Source: Corynebacterium humireducens NBRC 106098 = DSM 45392 (GTDB taxonomy: Bacteria > Actinomycetota > Actinomycetes > Mycobacteriales > Mycobacteriaceae). Taken from it: a DNA stretch of 64,000 bases. The stretch is taken from the NCBI RefSeq assembly GCF_000819445.1, contig NZ_CP005286.1, positions 930,001 to 994,000 of the forward strand, written 5' to 3'. Shown here piece by piece: positions 1 through 6,244 of the stretch (position 1 is the first letter of the stretch; the number at the start of each line of letters is the position of its first letter). The notes below the pieces were generated by a model. That model did no database searches, had not been told where the DNA came from, and saw nothing but the letters and a program-made list of their open reading frames with translations. The translations under genes and the position numbers were made by a program.

Positions 1-119
1 ACGCCGCCGGCCCGCCGGTACACGGGCTGCCCGTCCTCCAGATAGAACTCGTCGTGGGTCTCCAGTTGGCCGTGCAGGTCAGCGGTCTGCAGAATGGTCA
101 ATCGGGTTGGGTCGGTCAT
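1..119 (-). CDS. Metallophosphoesterase / 5'-nucleotidase-like protein, N-terminal fragment
   Basis: Only the first 39 codons lie in the window; the rest runs off the left edge. The start MTDPTRLTILQTADLHGQLE resembles the opening of calcineurin-like 5'-nucleotidases and cyclic phosphodiesterases, where an Asp-x-His pair (here D14, H16) binds the first metal ion. A good ribosome binding site (AGGAGG, about 7 bases before the ATG) fixes the start. No signal peptide is visible, so an intracellular enzyme is likely. The assignment rests on the short N-terminal motif alone and could be wrong in detail. It is transcribed away from the toxin-antitoxin operon. Confidence 0.55.
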   Translation of the reverse strand, partial: MTDPTRLTILQTADLHGQLETHDEFYLEDGQPVYRRAGG

Positions 120-210
120 CGTGGAACCTCCTGCGCCCCCACCCTAGTGGTGTGGGTTGGTCGGGGGAAGGCGTCGACCTATTGCAGAATCATGGAACTC
201 ACGTCATGAT

Positions 211-226
211 GTAGGTACGTACCTAC
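211..226. promoter_or_regulatory. Perfect 16-bp palindrome, likely toxin-antitoxin operator
   Basis: GTAGGTACGTACCTAC is a perfect inverted repeat ending 2 bases before the AGGAGG ribosome binding site of the antitoxin gene. Phd/YefM antitoxins are known to repress their own operon by binding short palindromes at the promoter, so this is the natural operator candidate. The binding itself is inferred. Confidence 0.6.
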
Positions 227-238
227 CAGGAGGTGAAT

Positions 239-490
239 ATGACTGTCGTTTCTTCGCGGGACTTCAATCGGGATGTCAGCGCAGCGAAGCGGGCCGCGTC
301 CAAGGGGCCTGTCGTGGTTACCGACAGGGGCGAACCGGCGTTCGTCCTCCTGTCGATAGATGACTACCGACGTCTCACAGGTACCGACTCCGAAGACTCA
401 GCGGAATTCCTCGATAGATTGCAGCTGGACGAGGTCATTGACGTCGAGTTCCCACAAATGGATATCACCTTGAAGGCACCAGATTTCTGA
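239..490 (+). CDS. Type II antitoxin, Phd/YefM family
   Basis: The 83-residue product begins MTVVSSRDFNRDVSAAKRAA and continues with GPVVVTDRGEPAFVLLS-DDYRRL, the usual Phd/YefM DNA-binding fold with a beta strand followed by the ARG-P/AFVL stretch. The C-terminal part (about residues 50-83) is acidic and should wrap the toxin. ATG 239 is chosen because AGGAGG lies 5 bases upstream; an in-frame GTG at 233 overlaps that site and is less likely. The stop overlaps the toxin start (TGATG), so the two are translationally coupled. The antitoxin neutralises the downstream PIN toxin and probably represses the operon through the palindrome at 211-226. Confidence 0.85.
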   Translation: MTVVSSRDFNRDVSAAKRAASKGPVVVTDRGEPAFVLLSIDDYRRLTGTDSEDSAEFLDRLQLDEVIDVEFPQMDITLKAPDF

Positions 491-900
491 TGTTCCTTTT
501 GGATACCAACGTCATCAGCGAATTGCGTAAGCCACAGGCTGATCCAGCAGTACGAGCCTGGATTCTTCGGAGAAGGCCACACGATTTATATTTGAGTGTC
601 GTGACCGTGATGGAGATTGAGCTGGGAATTCGTCGGCTCGAACGGAAAGATGAGATCCAGGGCAGGCGATTGCGGACATGGCTGGAAGACGAGGTTTTGG
701 ACCTCTTCTCTGGCCGAATTTTGGCCGTGGATATCAAGGTCGCTGCTCGAGCTGCTGCATTGCAGGTCCCAGACCCCCGTCCCGAACGTGATTGCCTTTT
801 GGCAGCCACTGCGCTGGTACACGATATGGAGGTGGTCACCCGCAATGTGAAGGATTTCCTCCCCATGTCCTCCCGCGTCATCAATCCGTGGGAAACATAG
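490..900 (+). CDS. Type II toxin, PIN-domain ribonuclease (VapC/FitB type)
   Basis: The 136-residue protein starts MFLLDTNVISELRKP, typical of VapC/FitB PIN ribonucleases. The metal-binding acidic residues of the family can be assigned to D5, E42 (in TVMEIELG), D101 (in ERDCLLAATAL) and D122 near the TRNVKDF end motif. Length is normal for the family and all key residues are present, so the toxin looks active. PIN toxins cleave tRNA or other RNA. It is co-translated with the Phd-type antitoxin, overlapping it by one base. A Phd-type antitoxin with a VapC-type toxin is a common mixed pairing. The codons are less GC-rich than in the neighbours, which suggests horizontal acquisition. Confidence 0.85.
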   Translation: MFLLDTNVISELRKPQADPAVRAWILRRRPHDLYLSVVTVMEIELGIRRLERKDEIQGRRLRTWLEDEVLDLFSGRILAVDIKVAARAAALQVPDPRPERDCLLAATALVHDMEVVTRNVKDFLPMSSRVINPWET

Positions 901-917
901 CTTAATTGACCGGACTC

Positions 918-1382
918 CTACCCGTGCCGCGGCACCAGCACCGTCACGGTGCCGCCGCCGTAGCCGTTGACCTGGTCGCGGCCCTCGATGACGACTTCGG
1001 TGACGTCGTCGGGGATGGCGAACGGCCCGTGGGAACGGGTGAAGGGCTGCTCGTTCTGGTGATCGTGGTGGAGGGTGTGCTCGGCGAGCACGTCGCCGTC
1101 CGGGGTGAGCACGCGCCAGCCGTCCGCGTAACGCTCTGGGGTGTCGTACGGGGAGGACACGGTGACGACGACCCGGAACTTTTCCCCGGCCGGGGTGACC
1201 TTAGCCTCGAGAATGTCTGGGTACTCCTGGGAGTCCGCAGCTGCGGACTCTGCGGCGGACCCGGTGGCGGTCACGGTCTGTTCCGTGGTGGCAGGGGTCG
1301 GCGGGGCGGAGTCGTCGGCGCAGGCGGTGAGCGTGAGTGAGAGAAGGCCGACGAGGGCGGGGGCGAGGCTGCGGGACGTCAT
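918..1382 (-). CDS. Secreted lipoprotein of unknown function
   Basis: The 154-residue product has a lipoprotein signal peptide, MTSRSLAPALVGLLSLTLTA followed by the lipobox cysteine. A Ser/Ala/Thr-rich linker follows, then a beta-rich domain of about 95 residues (EAKVTPAGEKFRVVVTVSSP to TVTVLVPRHG) that I cannot assign to a named family. ATG 1382 overlaps the stop of the upstream gene by 4 bases (ATGA) and is chosen because the signal peptide begins there. It is the last gene of the four-gene operon starting at 3047. The linker SAAESAAADSQ is encoded by a 20-bp palindrome at 1231-1250 that recurs in ligD. Expected location is the outer face of the membrane. Confidence 0.7.
   Translation of the reverse strand: MTSRSLAPALVGLLSLTLTACADDSAPPTPATTEQTVTATGSAAESAAADSQEYPDILEAKVTPAGEKFRVVVTVSSPYDTPERYADGWRVLTPDGDVLAEHTLHHDHQNEQPFTRSHGPFAIPDDVTEVVIEGRDQVNGYGGGTVTVLVPRHG
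1231..1250. repeat. 20-bp perfect palindrome, copy 1
   Basis: GAGTCCGCAGCTGCGGACTC reads the same on both strands. The identical word occurs at 8041-8060 inside ligD. Here it encodes part of a low-complexity linker in a lipoprotein. The flanks of the two copies differ immediately outside the 20 bases. Confidence 0.8.
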
Positions 1383-1852
1383 GGCATCGACGGTAGCGAA
1401 GAACCGACGAACAGCAGCACCGCGCCGACGGCGATGAACACGACGCCGACCACCGCGCTGGTCACCACCACACCTGAGGACTGCTGCTTCCCGTCTTTCG
1501 GCGCGAGAAACAGCTCCGGGTTGTCCTTCGAGTAGATGATCTGCACGGTCTGCCCGGTGCGGTCGGCGAGGCCGACATCGTTGAAGCGGGGGCGGCCGCG
1601 GACCTTCTGACCGGCGAGGGTGTGGAACTCGACGATCTCGACGAGCCGGTGCACGTCGTTGCCCTTGGAATTCTCCTCGATGCGCACGTACGAGGAGGTC
1701 ACGGTGCCGCGGACCCGCTCGCCGCGCTCGGCGAGATCGCGGAGGGTCCTCCATTGCCGAAAGGCGCGGTAGAACATGAAGAAGCCAGCCACGACCATCA
1801 TGATCGAGACGCCGGAGAAGACGAGCGAGAACATGGGGGACATGGTTGTCAT
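1379..1852 (-). CDS. DUF3592 family membrane protein
   Basis: The 157-residue protein has a hydrophobic N-terminal helix (about residues 7-27), a soluble middle section and a second helix near the C terminus. The middle section has the look of DUF3592 proteins (RVRGTVTSSYVRIEE, then FNDVGLADRTGQTVQIIYSKDNPE). The family has no known biochemical role and is often found in membranes of actinobacteria. ATG 1852 overlaps the upstream stop by 4 bases (ATGA), and the stop overlaps the lipoprotein start in the same way, so translation is coupled on both sides. The function of the operon is not evident from this protein. Confidence 0.7.
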   Translation of the reverse strand: MTTMSPMFSLVFSGVSIMMVVAGFFMFYRAFRQWRTLRDLAERGERVRGTVTSSYVRIEENSKGNDVHRLVEIVEFHTLAGQKVRGRPRFNDVGLADRTGQTVQIIYSKDNPELFLAPKDGKQQSSGVVVTSAVVGVVFIAVGAVLLFVGSSLPSMP

Positions 1853-2367
1853 TCCTTTTCCCGGTTGCGGAAGGCCAGCCGCCGCTCCCACGCCGCGCGC
1901 TGCGCCCGGCCGTGCTCGACCATGACGGGGAACAGCTCCGACTCGGGCAGGGTCTCCCCGGCGTGGGTGAGGGCGGTGGCCATCGTCAGGTACTGGCGTC
2001 GGTAGGACATCCCGAGAACCTGGTCGGCGTAGTCCGTGACCAGCTCGGGGACGACGCTGAGGGTGGTCAGCTCAAGCAGCAGGCGCTTCGCCGTGTGGCG
2101 GGGCAGGGGAGCGGAGTCGCCCATCTCCGACAGTGCCGAGCCGAGGCTGGCGGGGTCGACGGGTTGGTGGGCGCGGCGTCGAGAAGCAAGGAACCCGAAG
2201 AGCCGGCCGTGGTGCGGGTCGTAGAAGTCGCCGGGCTCCAGGACGCGGCACACCTCGTTGCTGGGCGGGTGCTCCTTGCCGGCCCACATGAGTCCGCACA
2301 GCAGGAGCGCCTCCGGGTCGAGCTGTGGTGGGTCCACCCCGAGGAGGGCGTCGTCCTCATCGATCAT
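1849..2367 (-). CDS. Stand-alone DnaB N-terminal-like domain protein
   Basis: The 172-residue protein resembles the N-terminal domain of the replicative helicase DnaB (PQLDPEALLLCGLMW, then EVCRVLEPGDFYDPHHGRLF, then PVDPASL). It stops before any RecA-like ATPase domain, so it is not a helicase. In DnaB this domain mediates hexamer packing and contact with primase. A free copy could bind DnaB or DnaG, but that is inference. ATG 2367 overlaps the upstream amidotransferase-like gene by 4 bases. The rest of the protein (about residues 95-172) is helical and unassigned. Confidence 0.65.
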   Translation of the reverse strand: MIDEDDALLGVDPPQLDPEALLLCGLMWAGKEHPPSNEVCRVLEPGDFYDPHHGRLFGFLASRRRAHQPVDPASLGSALSEMGDSAPLPRHTAKRLLLELTTLSVVPELVTDYADQVLGMSYRRQYLTMATALTHAGETLPESELFPVMVEHGRAQRAAWERRLAFRNREKE

Positions 2368-3047
2368 GCGAGAGCGTCCGCCACCAGTTCGGCGGTCGCC
2401 TTCGCCGACGCCGGGTTCTGCCCGGTGATGAGGGTGCCGTCGGTCACGGTGTACGAGGCGAACGGCAGGGTGGCTTTGCGGTAGTCGGCGCCGCGCTGCT
2501 TCGCCACCTCCTCGACGTTGTAGGGGACAAGCTTATCGACGAGCGCCAGTTTCTCCTCCACCCAGGAGAAACCGGTGAGGGGGCGGGTGTCGATAAGCAG
2601 GGAACCGTCCGACAACCGCGTGTTGAGCAACCCGCAGTAACCGTGGCACACCGCGGCGACGACGCCGCCGGCCTCGACGATCTCCCGGGTGAGCCGCTGG
2701 AGGTCCTCGTTGTCGGGGAAGTCGTACATTGCGCCGTGCCCGCCGGCGAACCAGATGGCGTCGAAGTCGGCGGCGTCGACCTCGGCGGCGGCGGTGGTGG
2801 TGCCGAGCAGCGCCATCTTCGACGGATCGGTGAGCCAGTCCGAGGCGGTCTTCTCCTTGGCGGGGAACGTCAGGGAACGCTTGTCGAGGGGCACGTACCC
2901 GCCGGCCGGGCTGACGATGGTCTGCTCGAAGCCGCGCTCCGCGAAGACCTCCCACGCGTGGGTCAGCTCGGAGAGCCACAGGCCGGTCGTGTCGGAGGGG
3001 TCGTCGAAATGGGCGACGTTGGTGACCACATGGAGGATTCGTGTCAT
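2364..3047 (-). CDS. DJ-1/PfpI family protein (Hsp31-like glyoxalase/deglycase type)
   Basis: The 227-residue protein carries the class I glutamine-amidotransferase-like fold. Visible marks are the FAGGHGAMYDF strand-turn and the nucleophile elbow AAVCHGYCGLL with the likely catalytic Cys-His pair. Sequence features (SPAGGYVPLD, long N-terminal segment) fit the Hsp31/HchA branch, whose members act as glyoxalase III or protein deglycase; the true substrate here is unknown. ATG 3047 is chosen for the ribosome binding site GGGAGGA 7 bases upstream. It is the first gene of a four-gene operon in which every junction is a 4-bp ATGA overlap. Confidence 0.75.
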   Translation of the reverse strand: MTRILHVVTNVAHFDDPSDTTGLWLSELTHAWEVFAERGFEQTIVSPAGGYVPLDKRSLTFPAKEKTASDWLTDPSKMALLGTTTAAAEVDAADFDAIWFAGGHGAMYDFPDNEDLQRLTREIVEAGGVVAAVCHGYCGLLNTRLSDGSLLIDTRPLTGFSWVEEKLALVDKLVPYNVEEVAKQRGADYRKATLPFASYTVTDGTLITGQNPASAKATAELVADALA

Positions 3048-3108
3048 GAGCCCATCCTCCCTGCGCCGGCGGCCGCGTGCCACCGTTTCCGGGAGTACGC
3101 TCAACCTC

Positions 3109-3279
3109 GTGAAGTACCTTCCCTATGTGCCCGCGGTCGCGGCCGTGGCCTTCGGTGCTGTCCTGCTGTATCTCGGCGAGCTGGACGACTCCCCGGGACT
3201 CGGCGGCATCGGTCTCATCCTCATCGTGGCGGCCGTGTTCTTTGCGGTGCGGCATGCCCGGAAATCCCGGCGCGGCTGA
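3109..3279 (+). CDS. Small two-helix membrane protein
   Basis: The 56-residue product starts at GTG 3109 (VKYLPYVPAVAAVAFGAVLL). It has two hydrophobic helices separated by a short polar turn (GELDDSPGLGG) and ends in a basic tail RHARKSRRG, suggesting both ends lie in the cytoplasm. A TACGCT box sits exactly 7 bases before the GTG and there is no well-placed ribosome binding site, so a leaderless transcript is likely. It diverges from the operon at 3047. I recognise no family. Confidence 0.6.
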   Translation: MKYLPYVPAVAAVAFGAVLLYLGELDDSPGLGGIGLILIVAAVFFAVRHARKSRRG

Positions 3280-3340
3280 ATCCGCCGTTCCCGATGAGCC
3301 GGTCTGGTAGCATCCCTTCTGATCTGTATACCGGTAACCG

Positions 3341-3958
3341 ATGAGGTGGATGAGGATGCGCGCTGCGCGGTTGGTCCTGGGAATCATCAGCGTGCTGATC
3401 GTGATGGCGGTCGCCGTCGTCGCCGCCTACGCGTGGGGGAGTGCATCAGGGGAGCCGATCAAGGAGGAGACCACGTCGCGTACCTCAGAGATCATCACCG
3501 CGGTGGAGCGGGAGGAGGAGATCGTCCTCCTCAGCACGGCGACGCAGGGCCTGCACACGGTGGAACGGGAGGCGAAGATCTTCAAGTGGGAGATGCCGGG
3601 GTCCCAGCGCACCAACATCCTCCAGTACACCTTCACCGCCCAGTTGGGCATCGACGGCGGTGATGTCGCGATCCGGCAGACTGACACCGACTCGTACCTG
3701 GTGACCGTCCCGCCGTTCAAGTCCATCGGCTTCAAGGACCCGGAGTTCAAGACGGTGCACCGGGACGGCAGGGCCCTCAGCTTCATCACGGAGGAGATCG
3801 ACTCCGCCGAGGCCGTCACCGAGATCCTCAATGACGAGAAGCGGCAGGAGCACATCGACGCCAACCGCGATCTCCTCGAGGACCAGGCCCGCAACTTCTA
3901 CACCGGCATCATCCACGCCATCGACGAGGACGTGCAGCTGCAGTTCGAGTTCCGCTGA
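3341..3958 (+). CDS. Membrane-anchored protein, DUF4230-like
   Basis: The 205-residue product has one N-terminal transmembrane helix (about residues 8-30) and a long exported or cytoplasmic domain of about 170 residues. Parts of that domain (LQYTFTAQLGIDGGDVAIRQ, then VTVPPFKSIGF) resemble DUF4230 proteins; this is a tentative call. The C-terminal third is charged and probably helical. Start choice is uncertain: ATG 3341, ATG 3350 and ATG 3356 are all in frame, and the GAGG at 3343-3346 would favour one of the later ones. It stands alone between the small membrane gene and the broken regulator. Confidence 0.55.
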   Translation: MRWMRMRAARLVLGIISVLIVMAVAVVAAYAWGSASGEPIKEETTSRTSEIITAVEREEEIVLLSTATQGLHTVEREAKIFKWEMPGSQRTNILQYTFTAQLGIDGGDVAIRQTDTDSYLVTVPPFKSIGFKDPEFKTVHRDGRALSFITEEIDSAEAVTEILNDEKRQEHIDANRDLLEDQARNFYTGIIHAIDEDVQLQFEFR

Positions 3959-3970
3959 TCCTGAGGTCGC

Positions 3971-4508
3971 TCACTCCGTGAACCGCTTGCGGTACGACGT
4001 CGGCGTGGTGCCGTAGTGTGCCGCGAAGCTCTGGCGGAAGGTGACGGGGCTGCTGAAGCCGCAGACCCGGGCGATCCGCTCGACCGTCCACGGGGTGGTC
4101 TCCAGCAGGGAGCGGGCTTCGTCCAGGCGGCGGTCGGTGACCCAGCGCGCCGGGCTGGTGCCGGTGATCTCGCGGAACCGGCGGGTGAAGTTGCGTCGGC
4201 TCATGTGGGCGCGTGCGGCCAGCTCCTCGACGGTCAGCGGCTCATCGAGGTTGGCCAGGGCCCAGTCGATGACCTCACTGACCGGTCCCTGACCCTGGTG
4301 TGCCGGGAGCGGTCACGCGCTACCGGGCTGACGGATACGGTGGCCGCCCCTGACCCTGGTGTGCCGGGAGCGGTCGCTCGATGTACTGGGCTTGTCCGCC
4401 TTCGCGGTGCGGGGCGATGACCAGGTGACGGGCCACGCGGGCGGCGGCGGCCGTGCCGAGGCGGGTGCGGACGATGTGGAGGCAGGCGTCGAGGGCGGAG
4501 GCGGTGCC
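3971..4508 (-). pseudogene. Broken GlxA/AraC-family transcriptional regulator
   Basis: Only the 3' part of a GlxA-type regulator (DJ-1-like domain plus AraC helix-turn-helix) remains. From about 4508 downwards one can read the end of the first domain (GTASALDACLHIVRTRLG, then GGQAQYIERPLPAHQGQG). After a frameshift the AraC DNA-binding domain follows (ANLDEPLTVEELAARAHMSR, then GFSSPVTFRQSFAAHYGTTP). The frameshift comes from a 61-bp tandem duplication (4287-4375) that puts a TGA at 4313-4315 in frame. The first roughly 180 codons are absent, removed with the start of the neighbouring monooxygenase. Removing 61 bp restores a continuous reading frame across the break, so decay is recent. Confidence 0.8.
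4287..4375. repeat. 61-bp tandem duplication bounded by 28-bp direct repeats
   Basis: The 28 bases at 4287-4314 (starting CCCTGACCCTGG) recur exactly at 4348-4375, a 61-bp period. Both copies encode the peptide PLPAHQGQG on the minus strand, in frames that differ by one base. Since 61 is not a multiple of 3 the duplication breaks the regulator gene. Confidence 0.85.
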
Positions 4509-5354
4509 CTGGTCATCGGGCACGTCGCGGCCCACACCTCGACGATCCGCCTCGGCGCGGGTGGTGTCATGCTGCCCAACCACTCCCCGTACATCGTGGC
4601 CGAGCAGTTCGGCACCCTGGAGGAGATGTACCCCGGCCGCATCGGCCTCGGCCGCGCGCCCGGCACCGACCGCACCACCCTGGCCCGCGCGCTGCGCCGC
4701 CCGGTCAACGCCGCGGAGAACTTCCCCTCCGACATCATCGAGCTCGCCCGCTACCTGCAGGGCGAGTCGCTCATCCCCGACGTGCAGGCCATCCCGGGCC
4801 GAGGCACGAACGTGCCCCTCTACATCCTCGGTTCCTCCCTCTACGGCGCGCAGCTGGCCGCCAAGCTGGGCCTGCCGTACTCGTTCGCCTCACACCTGTT
4901 CCCGCCCATGCTCGAGCAGGCCGTCACCGTCTACCGTGAAACGTTCGAACCGTCGGCGCTGATGGACGAGCCCTACGTCATCGCCGCCCTCAACGCGACG
5001 GCCGCCGACACCGAGGAGGAGGCGGCCCGCCTCCACCGGGAGATGGTGCGCCAGCACGTCACCGTCATGCACTTCAACGGCCGTGTCGCCGGGGACGACA
5101 AGATCGACCAGGTCCTGGCCTCCCCGGTGGGACAGCACTACGCCTCCATGCTCGACTACTACGCCGTCGGCACCGGCGAGCAGACCGCCGAGTACCTGGA
5201 GGCCTTCGCCGAGCGCGCGCAGGCCGACGAACTCATGCTGCTGATCAAGGGACCGACCACCCAGACCAACAACCGCACCCTCGAACTCATCGCGCAGGCG
5301 TGGGGCCTGGACCCGGCGACGGCGGCCGGGGACCCGACGACCTGGCGTCGTTAA
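4506..5354 (+). pseudogene. 5'-truncated luciferase-like flavin monooxygenase
   Basis: From about 4506 the sequence encodes the body of an LLM-class flavin-dependent oxidoreductase (LVIGHVAAHTSTIRLGAGGV, then NHSPYIVAEQFGTLEEMYPG). It continues to a normal C terminus at 5354. The first 60-odd residues, which in this family form the first beta strand and the AEHHN-type segment, are missing. The in-frame sequence upstream of 4506 is simply the complement of the regulator remnant. The original pair was evidently divergent, and one deletion removed both 5' ends and the shared promoter. A weak GTG/ATG-initiated product could still be made but should not fold normally. Confidence 0.75.
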
Positions 5355-6214
5355 GCGGACTTCGACTTCTTGGTCGTCTTCTTCGCCGCCTTCTTGGTGG
5401 TCTTCTTGGCAGGCTTCTTCCCGCCGCGCTTCTTGTCGAGCGACGCCTTGAGGGCCTCCATGAGGTCGACGACGTCGGCGTCGTCCGAGTCATCCTCGTC
5501 CGGTTTCTCCCCGAAGGTGGCCTCCGTGTCGAGGGTGTCGCCGGCCTCGAGTTTGGCGTCGATAAGCTTGCGCAGCTCGATCTGATACTCGTCCTCGAAC
5601 GCCTCCGGAGTGAAATCCGAGGCGAACTGATCGACCAGCGCTGCCGACAGTTCGAGCTCCTTGTCGGAGATTTTCGCCCGCGACTTCGTGCCCTTGAAAT
5701 CCACGTCGCGGACCTCATCGGCGCACAAGAGACCCTGCAGGACGAGCACCTTGCCGCGCACCCGCAGCGCACCCAGGCGGGTCTTCTGTCGCAGCGCGAA
5801 CGTGACGATCGCGGTGCGGTCCGTCGCCTCCAGCGTCTGCCGCAGCAGCAGGTAGGACTTCGGCGACTTGCCCTCCGGCTCGAGGAAGTAGCTGCGCTCC
5901 AGCATGATCGGGTCGACCTGCTCGGAGGGGACGAACTGGACGACCTCGATCTCGTTGTTGTCGGCCTCCGGGAGCGCCTCGAAATCCTCGTCGGTGAGGA
6001 CGACGGTGTCCCCGTCCGACTCGTAGGCCTTGTCGATGTTCTTGTAGTCGACCTTCTCGCCGCACACCTCGCAGCGCCGCTCGTAGCGGATCCGGCCGCC
6101 GTCCTTGTCGTGGACCTGGTGGAAGGAGATGTCGTGGTCCTCGACCGCCCCGTAGGCCTTGACGGGGACGTTGACGAGTCCGAACGTGATGGCTCCGGTC
6201 CATACTGCGCGCAT
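5351..6214 (-). CDS. ku: Non-homologous end-joining protein Ku
   Basis: The 287-residue protein starts MRAVWTGAITFGLVNVPVKA, the signature opening of bacterial Ku, and keeps the family core through FALRQKTRLGALRVRGKVLV and the LVDQFASDF region. The last 30 residues are a Lys/Thr/Ala-rich tail (KKTTKKAAKKTTKKSKSA), as in many actinobacterial Ku proteins where the tail helps DNA binding and LigD recruitment. It homodimerises on broken DNA ends. The gene diverges from ligD with only 30 bp between the two starts; TATAAG in that gap is a plausible -10 element for ku. Its stop TAA overlaps that of the truncated monooxygenase gene. Confidence 0.95.
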   Translation of the reverse strand: MRAVWTGAITFGLVNVPVKAYGAVEDHDISFHQVHDKDGGRIRYERRCEVCGEKVDYKNIDKAYESDGDTVVLTDEDFEALPEADNNEIEVVQFVPSEQVDPIMLERSYFLEPEGKSPKSYLLLRQTLEATDRTAIVTFALRQKTRLGALRVRGKVLVLQGLLCADEVRDVDFKGTKSRAKISDKELELSAALVDQFASDFTPEAFEDEYQIELRKLIDAKLEAGDTLDTEATFGEKPDEDDSDDADVVDLMEALKASLDKKRGGKKPAKKTTKKAAKKTTKKSKSA

Positions 6215-6244
6215 AACATGAAGCTTATACAGAAAGGGCAGGCC

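Noticed and set aside
135..170. A CCCACC/GGTGTGGG hairpin between the first gene and the toxin-antitoxin operon
   Set aside because: Short, mismatched stem of a kind frequent by chance in GC-rich DNA.
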